NCBI RefSeq assembly: GCF_015482775.1
Contig: NZ_CP058214.1
Span: 4,020,501-4,084,500 of the forward strand
Direction: 5' to 3'
DNA from: Kaustia mangrovi
GTDB lineage: Bacteria; Pseudomonadota; Alphaproteobacteria; Rhizobiales; Im1
DNA: 64,000 nucleotides
The notes beneath the pieces were generated by a model, which saw only the letters and a program-made list of their open reading frames with translations, was not told the origin of the DNA and did no database searches. Made by a program: the position numbers and the translations under genes. The first letter of the stretch is position 1. Every line of letters begins with the position of its first letter. Of this stretch, positions 47,166 through 55,125 are shown in pieces.

Positions 47166-48188
47166 TCAGCTGCCGCCGCCGACCTGTTTGAGCGTCTTGT
47201 CGAGCACATCCGCGCCGATCTGGTCGCGGAACTGGTCGTAGACCGGCTTCACCTTGGCGCGGAAAGCGGCGACGTCCTCGACCTCGTTGACCTTCATGCC
47301 TTCCGATTCGATCTGCCCGATGAGCTCCTTGACGTTGTTCGCGGCGATCTCGCGTTCGGCCTCAATCGCCATGGACGCGGCCTTGCGCACGGCCTTCTGC
47401 TCGTCTTCGGACAGCGTGTTCCAGGTCTTGGCCGACATCAGGAGGCCGAGCGCGGAATAGGTGTGCTTGGTCAGCGAGAGATACTGTGTGACCTCCGGAT
47501 ACTTGTTGGACTCGATCACCGCGACCGGGATCTCCAGCCCGTCGATCGTGCCCTGCTGCACGGCGGTGTAGACCTCGCCCCAGGCCATGGGAACGGCATT
47601 GCCGCCGAGCGACTTGAACATCTCGATATAGATCGGGTTCTGCATCACCCGGTACTTCACGCCCTCCACGTCGGCGGGCTCGGTCACGGGCCGGACATTG
47701 TTGATCATGTGGCGGAATCCGCCCTCGGCGAAGCCCAGCCCGATGATCTTCTTGGCTTCCAGATCCGACAGGAGCTTCTGGCCGACCTCGCCGTCGAGCA
47801 CCTCATGGGCCTGCTCCTCGCTCGAATAGAGGAACGGCATGTCGTTGAGCTGGAAGGAAGGAGCGACATTGGCGATCACCGCATTGGTGATGACGCCGAC
47901 ATCGAGCGTGCCGAAGGACAGGCCCTCCAGCATTTCCTTTTCGTCGCCAAGCTGGCGGTTGGGGTAATATTTTACCTCAAACGCGCCCGGCGCGACCTCC
48001 TCGAGCGCCTTGGCGAACTGGCGCGCGGTGATGGCATAGGGGTCCTTCTCGCCATCGGAGGTGGTCCAGCCGATCTTGAGCGTGGTCTCGGCCCGGGCCG
48101 GGGTCGTGCCGAAGCCCAGTGCGGCAGCGGCGGAGACGGCGATGCCGAGGCCGAGCAGCGCGCGGCGGCTTGTCTTGAACAGTGTCAT
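47166..48188 (-). CDS. dctP: TRAP transporter solute-binding protein DctP
   Basis: A 340-residue periplasmic binding protein with a twin-Arg-like signal peptide (TSRRALLGLGIAVSAAA, cleavage near ARA-E). Family features include the LGDEKEMLEGLSFGTLDVGV stretch, the conserved Arg in KYRVMQNPIYIEMF and the GEVYTAVQQGTIDGLE segment. It delivers substrate to DctQM, but the genes for those subunits are now 43.6 kb away beyond the prophage. The second of two ATGs (48188) is better placed for GGGAGG. It overlaps the amidohydrolase stop by one base. Confidence 0.93.
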   Translation of the reverse strand: MTLFKTSRRALLGLGIAVSAAAALGFGTTPARAETTLKIGWTTSDGEKDPYAITARQFAKALEEVAPGAFEVKYYPNRQLGDEKEMLEGLSFGTLDVGVITNAVIANVAPSFQLNDMPFLYSSEEQAHEVLDGEVGQKLLSDLEAKKIIGLGFAEGGFRHMINNVRPVTEPADVEGVKYRVMQNPIYIEMFKSLGGNAVPMAWGEVYTAVQQGTIDGLEIPVAVIESNKYPEVTQYLSLTKHTYSALGLLMSAKTWNTLSEDEQKAVRKAASMAIEAEREIAANNVKELIGQIESEGMKVNEVEDVAAFRAKVKPVYDQFRDQIGADVLDKTLKQVGGGS

Positions 48189-49120
48189 CATTGTCCTCCC
48201 TTATGGACGTTGACGGGGGTCGGCCGGCTCTCCTGCACCTCGGAAAATCCGTAGAGCCTGGCGGGGTTGTCGACGAGGATGCGGTTGCGGACCGCCTCGT
48301 CGGGCGCCCAGTCGGCGAGCATGTCGAGCAGCGCGCCGTCATTGGGCATGGGGATCTGAACGAAGGGGTGGGGCCAGTCGGTCGCCCACACCATCCGTTC
48401 CGGATTGTAGTCGATCAGCGCCCTGGCGAAGGGTTCGGCGTCGCGATAGGGCGCCTCGCGCTCTGCCGTGATGCGGTAGGCGCCTGAGAGCTTCACCCAG
48501 GTCCGGCCGGTGTCGACGAGCCTCATGAGAGTCGCGAAGGCCGGGTGATCCACGCCCTTCGCCGTGGACATGTGGCCGATATGGTCGATGACCGTGTCGA
48601 CCGGCAGGCGCTTCAGCCGCGTTTCCAGCTCATCGAACGCCGATATGTCGATCAGGAGCTGGAGATGCCAGCCGAGATCGGCGATCCGGCGGGCCATGCG
48701 TTCGGCCGCCTCGAAGGCGACGCCGCCGCCGAACAGGAGGTTCACGCGCACGCCGCGCATGCCCTGCTCGTCCATGGCGCGCAGCTCCGCGTCGGAGACC
48801 GTGTCGTCGACCACCGCGATGCCGCGCATGTCGAGCCTGGTTTCGCGCATGGCGTCGAGCGAGGCGCTGTTGTCGGTGCCGTAGACGCTCGGGTGGATGA
48901 TGACCGCGCGCGATATGCCGAGCGTGTCGAGCATGTGCTCGTAGGCTGAAAGCGGCGCCTCGGGCGGGGTGTAGGTGCGGTCGGGCACATAGGCATAGCG
49001 GTCTGCCGGCCCGAAGACGTGGAAGTGGGTGTCGACGGCGCCCTTCGGCGGGGCGAAGCGTGCCGGGCGCGGATCGGGATCGAAGGGCTGGCAGACGGGG
49101 ATGTCGCGGGTCTCGGTCAC
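48188..49120 (-). CDS. Amidohydrolase family 2 protein (LigI-like lactonase)
   Basis: A 310-residue TIM-barrel hydrolase with metal-binding DTHFHVFGP (HxH), DHIGHMS and ATDWPHP (Asp). It belongs to the PF04909 group that includes 2-pyrone-4,6-dicarboxylate lactonase and related sugar-acid lactonases. It begins at GTG 49120, overlapping the regulator's stop, with AAGGAG before it. It may open a lactone or dicarboxylic acid brought in by the TRAP transporter. Confidence 0.88.
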   Translation of the reverse strand: MTETRDIPVCQPFDPDPRPARFAPPKGAVDTHFHVFGPADRYAYVPDRTYTPPEAPLSAYEHMLDTLGISRAVIIHPSVYGTDNSASLDAMRETRLDMRGIAVVDDTVSDAELRAMDEQGMRGVRVNLLFGGGVAFEAAERMARRIADLGWHLQLLIDISAFDELETRLKRLPVDTVIDHIGHMSTAKGVDHPAFATLMRLVDTGRTWVKLSGAYRITAEREAPYRDAEPFARALIDYNPERMVWATDWPHPFVQIPMPNDGALLDMLADWAPDEAVRNRILVDNPARLYGFSEVQESRPTPVNVHKGGQ

Positions 49121-49848
49121 GTCCTGCTCCTTATGCCCAGCCTGTGGGCGGCGTTGATGATATGGGCCTTGGCCGCGGTCCGGGCGGCCTCGGGATCGCG
49201 TGCGGCTATCGCCTCGAAGATCGCCTCATGCTCGATCTGGACGCGCTCGCTCCAGCCCTGATGGGTGGCGGAATTGCGCCGCGCCGTGCCGATCGCCTGC
49301 TCCAGGCGATGGGCGAGGAAGCGCAGGAAATCGCGATAGATCGGATTGTCGGTGGCCTCCGCGATGGCGATATGGAAGGAGACATCGGCGGCCGTGCCGT
49401 TCTCTCCCTCGCTGACGGCCTTCGCCATGGCGGACAGGGCGGTGCGCATGGCCTCCAGCTGGGCTTCGGTACACCTGGCCGCGGCGAGCGCGGCCGCGCC
49501 CGCCTCCACATCGGTGCGCAGCTCGAAGATCTGTCGCAGTTCCGCGGGGCTCGCCCGTTCCGCCTCCAGCCGGAACACGGACAATTCCGGCGAATGCGAG
49601 ACGAAGGCGCCGACGCCGCGCTGGGTTTCCACCAGCCCGTCGGTCCGGAGTCGCGCGACCGCCTCGCGCACCACCGCGCGGCTCACGCCGAAGGCCTGGC
49701 AGAGCTCGGCCTCCGTCGGCAGGCGGTCGCCCGGAGCGAGCGCACGCGACGCGATCCGCTCGGCGATGCGGCGCGCGATCTCGTCGGACAGCCTCGCCGG
49801 GCGTTCGACCGGGGAGAACCCTTCCGCCATCGCCTCCTTCTCAGCCAT
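49117..49848 (-). CDS. GntR/FadR-type transcription regulator
   Basis: A 243-residue protein with an N-terminal winged helix (RLPTEAELCQAFGVSRAVVR, about 43-62) and a C-terminal FCD domain (about 85-230), which binds an effector through a metal site with conserved Asp and His residues. It is co-transcribed with the FAD oxidase (8-bp overlap). It probably regulates the operon by binding the palindromes near 51279-51296, in response to the pathway's substrate. Confidence 0.9.
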   Translation of the reverse strand: MAEKEAMAEGFSPVERPARLSDEIARRIAERIASRALAPGDRLPTEAELCQAFGVSRAVVREAVARLRTDGLVETQRGVGAFVSHSPELSVFRLEAERASPAELRQIFELRTDVEAGAAALAAARCTEAQLEAMRTALSAMAKAVSEGENGTAADVSFHIAIAEATDNPIYRDFLRFLAHRLEQAIGTARRNSATHQGWSERVQIEHEAIFEAIAARDPEAARTAAKAHIINAAHRLGIRSRT

Positions 49849-51259
49849 CGGCGAACACCTTTCCGGGGTTCATCAGCCCGTCCGGGTCGAGCGCCTGCTT
49901 GATGCGGCGCATGAGGGCGAGCTCCAGCGGGGTCTTGTAGCGGGCGATCTCGCGAGCCTTGAGCTGGCCGAGACCGTGCTCGGCGCTGATGCTGCCATCG
50001 AAGGCGGAGACCGTGTCGTAGACGGCATGGGTGAGGGGCTCGCGCAGCGCCTCCGTTCCCGCCGCGTCGAGCCTCGCGGGCAGGATCAGATTGTAGTGGA
50101 CATTGCCGTCGCCCACATGGCCGAAGGCCACGATCCTCACAGCCTCGCTCACCCGGGCGACCGCCTCGTCGGCGGCGGCGAGGAAGGCCGGGATCCGGCT
50201 CACCGGCACGCTGACATCGTGCTTGAGCTGGATGCCCTCGTGCTGGAGCCCCTCCGTGATGCCCTCCCTGAGGGCCCAGAGGCTCTCCGCCTGCGCCTCG
50301 TTGGCGGCGATGGTGCCGTCGAGCACGAGACCGGCCTCCATGAGCTCGGGAAGGAGGCCCTCGAACAGGGCGGCGAGCCCTTCGTCGGCGCGCGGCGTGG
50401 CGAGCTCCACGAGCAGATAGGCCGGGTAGGGGGCCTCAAGCGGATCGCGCGCGCCCGGCACATGGCGGATGGAGATGTCGATGCCGACCCGCATCATGAG
50501 CTCGATGGCGGCCACCCGGTCGCCGGTGGCCTGGCGCAACCGGCCGAGAATCGTCAGCGCGGCGGCAGGCTCGGGGATGGCGAGCAGCGCCACCACATGC
50601 TCGCGCGGGCGCGGGAAGAGCTTGACGACCGCGGCGGTGACGACACCGAGCGTGCCTTCGGACCCGATGAAGAGCTGCTTGAGATCGTAACCCGTATTGT
50701 CCTTGCGCAGCCGGCGCAGGCCGTTCCACAGCGTGCCGTCGGGCAGGGCGACCTCGAGCCCCATGACGAGGTCGCGCGTCATGCCGTAGCGCAGCACATG
50801 CACGCCGCCGGCATTGGTGGCGATATTGCCGCCAATGCGGCAGCTTCCCTCCGCGCCGAGGCTTAAGGGGAAGAGGCGGTCGGCCTCGCGCGCGGCAGCC
50901 TGGATGTCGGCGAGGATGCAGCCCGCCTCCACCGTCATCGTGTCGTCGATCGTGTCGATCTCGCGGATTGCGTCGAGGCGCTCCAGGCTGAGGAGCGCCG
51001 TGGGCGCGTCGGTGGAGGGCACGCTGCCGCCGACCATGCCGGTATTGCCGCCTTGCGGCACGACGGCGATTCCCGCCCGCTGGCAGATGGCGAGCGCGCC
51101 GGCGACCTCCCCGGCCGAACCCGGCCTGAGCACGGCGAGCGCCTGGCCGCGGAAGATGCCGCGCCAGTCCTGAAGATAGCGGGCCGTCTCGTCCGCGCCG
51201 CAGATCACGCCGCGCGGGGTGAGGAGCTGTCTCAGTTCGTCGAGCGTCGTCTGTGCCAT
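49841..51259 (-). CDS. FAD-linked oxidase, GlcD/D-lactate dehydrogenase type
   Basis: A 472-residue flavoenzyme. The FAD-binding part has PQGGNTGMVGGS and IGGNIATNAGG; the C-terminal domain has the metal/substrate motif GHVGDGNVHYN. The family oxidises D-2-hydroxy acids (glycolate, D-lactate, 2-hydroxyglutarate). ATG 51259 is selected; upstream starts extend into the operator. It is the first gene of the regulator-amidohydrolase-TRAP operon and is likely to act on the imported acid. Confidence 0.92.
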   Translation of the reverse strand: MAQTTLDELRQLLTPRGVICGADETARYLQDWRGIFRGQALAVLRPGSAGEVAGALAICQRAGIAVVPQGGNTGMVGGSVPSTDAPTALLSLERLDAIREIDTIDDTMTVEAGCILADIQAAAREADRLFPLSLGAEGSCRIGGNIATNAGGVHVLRYGMTRDLVMGLEVALPDGTLWNGLRRLRKDNTGYDLKQLFIGSEGTLGVVTAAVVKLFPRPREHVVALLAIPEPAAALTILGRLRQATGDRVAAIELMMRVGIDISIRHVPGARDPLEAPYPAYLLVELATPRADEGLAALFEGLLPELMEAGLVLDGTIAANEAQAESLWALREGITEGLQHEGIQLKHDVSVPVSRIPAFLAAADEAVARVSEAVRIVAFGHVGDGNVHYNLILPARLDAAGTEALREPLTHAVYDTVSAFDGSISAEHGLGQLKAREIARYKTPLELALMRRIKQALDPDGLMNPGKVFADG

Positions 51260-51278
51260 CGTGTGGGCTCGGTAGCAT

Positions 51279-51296
51279 GACATCAGATGTCTGACA
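51279..51296. promoter_or_regulatory. Candidate operator for the GntR-type regulator
   Basis: GACATC-A-GATGTC (51279-51291) and the overlapping TGTC-T-GACA (51288-51296) are two palindromes 20-40 bp before the FAD oxidase start. FadR-group regulators bind similar GT-x-AC-centred palindromes. Confidence 0.55.
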
Positions 51297-51404
51297 ACTG
51301 GAATTGCGGACGATGGAGCACACGGTTTCCCGCCGGTTCGGCTCCGCAGGCTGGCGGGTTTTCCCATGGGCTCCCGGTTGTCCGCGGAATCGAGAAAAGG
51401 ATGT

Positions 51405-51433
51405 TTGACACAATCAAGATAGATTGATATCAA
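51405..51433 (+). promoter_or_regulatory. Candidate sigma-70 promoter for the VOC gene
   Basis: TTGACA (51405-51410) and TATCAA (51428-51433) are 17 bp apart. The -10 lies within the palindrome TTGATATCAA (51424-51433). It would drive the gene at 51532. The rest of the 51260-51531 gap holds no gene. Confidence 0.5.
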
Positions 51434-51531
51434 CCTAAATACGGAACGCATCCGGCGGCGGCTGCCGCCGTTTCGCCAGATCGACGAGGCAGTCTTTTCG
51501 ACAAAATCACGCCAACCTAGGGAGCGCCCTC

Positions 51532-51936
51532 TTGCCGCAAGCCATCTTTGTCAATCTTCCGGTTGCCGATCTCGACCGTTCGAAGCGTTTCTTCGAGGGA
51601 CTCGGATTCTCCTTCAACGAGGCCTTCACCAATGACGAGGCGGCGGCGCTCGTCATCTCCGACACGATCTACGCCATGCTGCACACGCCGGAGAGCCTGC
51701 GCCGCTTCACCAAGAAGGACGTCGCCGACGCCCACGCCACGACGGAGGTGCTCCTGGCCCTTCGGGTGGAGAGCCGGGAGCGTGTCGACGCGCTCTTCGA
51801 GAAGGCGCTGGCCGCGGGCGGCAAGGAGCAGCGCGAGACGGAGGATCACGGCTTCATGTACGGCCGGTCGTTCGAGGATCCCGACGGTCACATCTGGGAG
51901 GTCTTCTGGATGGATCCCGCCCAGCTCCCGCAATAG
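51532..51936 (+). CDS. VOC-family (glyoxalase/bleomycin resistance-like) protein
   Basis: A 134-residue protein of the VOC superfamily: FVNLPVADLDRSKRFFEGLG at the start and FEDPDGHIWEVFWMD at the end, the latter with the metal-site Glu. Two beta-alpha-beta-beta-beta modules are expected. It starts with TTG at 51532, 8 bp after AGGGAG; no ATG gives the full domain. It is probably a small-molecule lyase or isomerase of unknown substrate. Confidence 0.85.
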   Translation: MPQAIFVNLPVADLDRSKRFFEGLGFSFNEAFTNDEAAALVISDTIYAMLHTPESLRRFTKKDVADAHATTEVLLALRVESRERVDALFEKALAAGGKEQRETEDHGFMYGRSFEDPDGHIWEVFWMDPAQLPQ

Positions 51937-51979
51937 CCCGCCACTCTTTCACGATCTTGACCGCAGGACGAGCGGATCC

Positions 51980-52891
51980 ATGAGCAAATCCCGAACTCTC
52001 ACACCATTCCTGTGGTTCGACAGCGAGGCGGAGGAGGCCGCGGAATTCTACGTCTCCGCCTTCGGCGACGGCCAGATCGGCTCGCTTACGCACTATACGG
52101 CGGAGTCGGCGGGCATGGCCGGCCGGCCCGAGGGCTCCGTTATGACGGCGGGCTTCGAGGTCGCCGGCCAGGGCTTCGTCGCGCTCAATGGCGGGCCGCT
52201 CTTCTCCTTTACGCCGGCACTCTCCTTCTTCGTCAACTGTTCGGGCGAGGAGGAGGCGCGGGCATTGTTCGACAGGCTCGGCGAAGGCGGGACGGAGCTG
52301 ATGCCGTTCGACCGCTACCCGTTCAGCCCCGCCTATGGATGGGTGGCGGACCGCTTTGGCGTCACATGGCAGATCAATTCCGTCCCCCGCACCGACAAGC
52401 TCGCGCCCTGCCTCCTCTTCGTCGGAGACCAGTGCGGCCGGGCGGAGGAGGCGATGACCCTCTACATGTCGCTGTTCCCACAGTCGCGGGTCGAGAGCGT
52501 CGACCGCTACGCGGCGGGCGAGGGGCCCGATGCGGAAGGCACCGTCAAGCACGCCGTCTTCTCGCTCGGCGGGCAGGAGGCCCGGATCATGGACAGCGCG
52601 CATGACCACCGGTTCACCTTCACCGAGGCGATCTCGCTACAGGTGCTCTGCGACACGCAGGCCGAGATCGACCGGCTGTGGGACGGTCTCGCGGAGGGGG
52701 GCGACCCGCAGGCCCAGCGCTGCGGCTGGCTGAAGGACCGGTTCGGCGTGTCGTGGCAGATCGTGCCGCGCGTGCTGTCCACCATGCTGGGCGACGCCGA
52801 CCGCGGGAAGGCGAGCCGTGTGACGGACGCCTTCCTCCAGATGAAGAAGTTCGACATCGCAACATTGGAACGGGCCTTCGAAGGCCGATAG
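51980..52891 (+). CDS. Tandem PhnB-like VOC protein
   Basis: A 303-residue protein with two PhnB-type (3-demethylubiquinone methyltransferase-like) modules, residues about 5-135 (LTPFLWFDSEAEEAAEFYVS; AYGWVADRFGVTWQI) and 145-285 (APCLLFVGDQCGRAEEAMTL; CGWLKDRFGVSWQI). The repeat of DRFGVxWQI shows an internal duplication. Metal ligands appear degenerate. It follows the VOC gene by 43 bp and is likely co-transcribed. Substrate unknown. Confidence 0.88.
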   Translation: MSKSRTLTPFLWFDSEAEEAAEFYVSAFGDGQIGSLTHYTAESAGMAGRPEGSVMTAGFEVAGQGFVALNGGPLFSFTPALSFFVNCSGEEEARALFDRLGEGGTELMPFDRYPFSPAYGWVADRFGVTWQINSVPRTDKLAPCLLFVGDQCGRAEEAMTLYMSLFPQSRVESVDRYAAGEGPDAEGTVKHAVFSLGGQEARIMDSAHDHRFTFTEAISLQVLCDTQAEIDRLWDGLAEGGDPQAQRCGWLKDRFGVSWQIVPRVLSTMLGDADRGKASRVTDAFLQMKKFDIATLERAFEGR

Positions 52892-52902
52892 GGAGAGAAA
52901 CG

Positions 52903-53256
52903 ATGGCTTATGTGGATGGTTTCGTGGCAGCGGTTCCCACGGCGAATCGCGAGGTCTACCGCAAGCATGCCGAGGAGGCGGGTGCTGTCTTCAAGGAGCA
53001 CGGCGCGCTGAAGATGGTGGAATGCTGGGGCGACGACGTGCCCGATGGCGAGGTGACCTCCTTCCCCATGTCGGTGAAGTGCAAGGAGGACGAGACGGTC
53101 GTCTTCGCCTGGATCCTCTGGCCCTCGCGCGAGGTGCGCGATGCGGGCATGGCGAAGGTGATGGAAGACCCGCGCCTCCAGCCCGACGCGAACCCGATGC
53201 CGTTCGACGGCAAGCGCATGATCTATGGCGGGTTCGAGGTGATCGTCGACATGTGA
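52903..53256 (+). CDS. DUF1428 family protein
   Basis: A 117-residue protein, AYVDGFVAAVPTANREVYRK and ECWGDDVPDGEVTSFPMSVK, of the DUF1428 (YbaA) family, with a ferredoxin-like fold. The function is unknown. Its start lies 11 bp after the previous stop with GGGAGAG before it, so the three genes form a small operon. Confidence 0.9.
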   Translation: MAYVDGFVAAVPTANREVYRKHAEEAGAVFKEHGALKMVECWGDDVPDGEVTSFPMSVKCKEDETVVFAWILWPSREVRDAGMAKVMEDPRLQPDANPMPFDGKRMIYGGFEVIVDM

Positions 53257-53278
53257 CGCCGTCCGGCGGGGCCGGATC

Positions 53279-54580
53279 TCACTCTCCGGCCCGCCGGCGC
53301 ATGTTCGCGACATCCTCCGCTGTGACGTCCGGCTCCTGGCCGCCCCACCGGGCGCGCATCCAGTTGGCAAGGTCGGCGACGGCCTCGTCGTCGAGCTCGC
53401 CGGCAAAGCCCGGCATGGGCTGCATGCGCGCAAGGCCGGGGAAGTCGAGGGCCGGGATGCCGTGGAGCACCGTCTGGAGAAAGTTGCGCGGGCTCTCAAG
53501 CCTGAGCGAGGCATTGGTCGCGAGCGGCACCGCGACATTGGGAATGCCCTTGCCCTCCGCCCCGTGGCAGCCGGAACAGAGATTGAGATAGGTCGCGCGC
53601 GCCGTCTGGGCGAGCTCGGGGGAGACCTCCACAGGGCTCGGCGCGGGCGGCGCGGCTGGCTCCTCCGGCATGGCGTCGAGATCGAAGAGATAGGCCGCCA
53701 TCGCGTCGAGATCGTCCTCGTTCATGTATTGCGTGGAGAAGTGGACGACCTCGAACATCCGGTCCGTCATAGAGCCTTGCGCGGACAGCCCGGTCTGCAT
53801 GAAGCGCGCGAGCAGGGGAGCGTCGAAGCCCATGCGGGTGAGACCCTCCTTGGTGATGTCGGGCGCCTCGACACCTTCCATCACCGCACCTTTCAGATAT
53901 TCGCTCTCCTCCATGCCCTGCATGGCGTTGCGCGGGGTATGGCACTCGCCGCAATGGGCGAGCGCGTCGACGATATAGCGGCCCCGGTTCCAGAGATCGG
54001 ACCGGTCCGGGTCGGACGCGACCGTTCCCTCCGACGGCAGGTTGAGAAGGTTCCAGAAGGTAAGCGTCTGTCGGATGTTGAACGGGAAGGCGAGATCGTT
54101 CTCCCGGTTCGCGACCGGCATGGGCGCGCGCGTCATGAGGTAGGCATAGACCGCGTCGATATCCTCCGGCGTCATCTTCCGGTAGGAGGCGTAGGGCATG
54201 GCCGGGTAGAGATGGACGCCGCCCTTCGCCACTCCGTCGCGCAAGGAGCGGTGGAAATCGGCGCGGCTCCACCCTCCGATGCCATGCTCCTCGTCCGGCG
54301 AGATGTTGGTCGAGTAGATGGTGCCGAAGGGTGTCTTGAAGGGAAGGCCGCCGGCCCAGGGCGCGCCGCCCGGCGCGGTGTGGCAGGCATAGCAGTCGGC
54401 GAGCGTGGTGACATAGGCCCCGCGCTCGGCGAGCGCGGCCATCTCGTCCTGCGTGAGCGGCTCGTCGATATCGGCGGACACCGCGCTCGTCTGGAAGGCG
54501 CCGAGGAAGACGGCGCCGGCGGCGATGGCACAGACGGCGGCAAGGCCGACGAGGCCGAGGAGAAGGGTGCGCAGTCTCAT
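53279..54580 (-). CDS. Membrane-anchored tri-heme cytochrome c
   Basis: A 433-residue protein with an N-terminal signal/anchor helix (about 5-28) and three haem motifs: CYACH (63-67), CGECH (210-214) and CSGCH (335-339). This is the layout of cytochrome subunits of periplasmic alcohol and aldehyde dehydrogenases. The start overlaps the 2Fe-2S gene by one base. It likely carries electrons from the molybdenum enzyme to the respiratory chain. Confidence 0.93.
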   Translation of the reverse strand: MRLRTLLLGLVGLAAVCAIAAGAVFLGAFQTSAVSADIDEPLTQDEMAALAERGAYVTTLADCYACHTAPGGAPWAGGLPFKTPFGTIYSTNISPDEEHGIGGWSRADFHRSLRDGVAKGGVHLYPAMPYASYRKMTPEDIDAVYAYLMTRAPMPVANRENDLAFPFNIRQTLTFWNLLNLPSEGTVASDPDRSDLWNRGRYIVDALAHCGECHTPRNAMQGMEESEYLKGAVMEGVEAPDITKEGLTRMGFDAPLLARFMQTGLSAQGSMTDRMFEVVHFSTQYMNEDDLDAMAAYLFDLDAMPEEPAAPPAPSPVEVSPELAQTARATYLNLCSGCHGAEGKGIPNVAVPLATNASLRLESPRNFLQTVLHGIPALDFPGLARMQPMPGFAGELDDEAVADLANWMRARWGGQEPDVTAEDVANMRRRAGE

Positions 54581-55125
54581 CAGCCGGTCACCAGGCCCGG
54601 CGTGTCGAGGATGACCTCGCGCACCGCCTCGTAGTAGCGGACATAGCCGGTGCAGCGGCAGATATGCTTGTCGAGCGCTTCGGTGATCGTCTGCTCCAGA
54701 TCCTCGCGTGCCACGGGTTCGCGCTTCAGCCGGTCGATCAGCACGCTCGCGCCGATCACGAAGCCCGGCGTGCAATAGCCGCACTGGAAGGAGAAATGCC
54801 TTATATAGGCCTCCTGAACGGGCGAGAGCGCGGTGATCGTGCCGTCGCCATCGCGCTCGGCAATCCCTTCGATGGTGCGCACCGTGCGCCCCGCGAACCA
54901 GTGCGCCCCGGTGATGCAGGTTCGCATCTCCTGCAGCGTGCCGTCCTCGTGCTCGACGATCACCGTGCAGGCGTGGCAGATGCCCTGGCCGCAGCCCATG
55001 CGCGCGCCGGTGAGGTTGAGATACTCGTGCAGGAAGCCCTGCATCATCATGCCTTCCGGCACGTCCACCGGCCCGACCGCGCGGCCGTTGACGGTGAGCG
55101 ACAGGGGCTTGGTGGCGAGCGTCAT
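54580..55125 (-). CDS. 2Fe-2S subunit of molybdenum hydroxylase (IorA-like)
   Basis: A 181-residue protein. The plant-type cluster is bound by C45, C50, C53 and C70 (GCGQGICHAC); the second cluster by C115, C118, C156 and C158 (QCGYCTPGF; ICRCTGY). Both clusters look complete. It passes electrons from the molybdenum subunit to the cytochrome. Overlaps of 4 bp with the large subunit and 1 bp with cytochrome c show one operon. Confidence 0.95.
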   Translation of the reverse strand: MTLATKPLSLTVNGRAVGPVDVPEGMMMQGFLHEYLNLTGARMGCGQGICHACTVIVEHEDGTLQEMRTCITGAHWFAGRTVRTIEGIAERDGDGTITALSPVQEAYIRHFSFQCGYCTPGFVIGASVLIDRLKREPVAREDLEQTITEALDKHICRCTGYVRYYEAVREVILDTPGLVTG

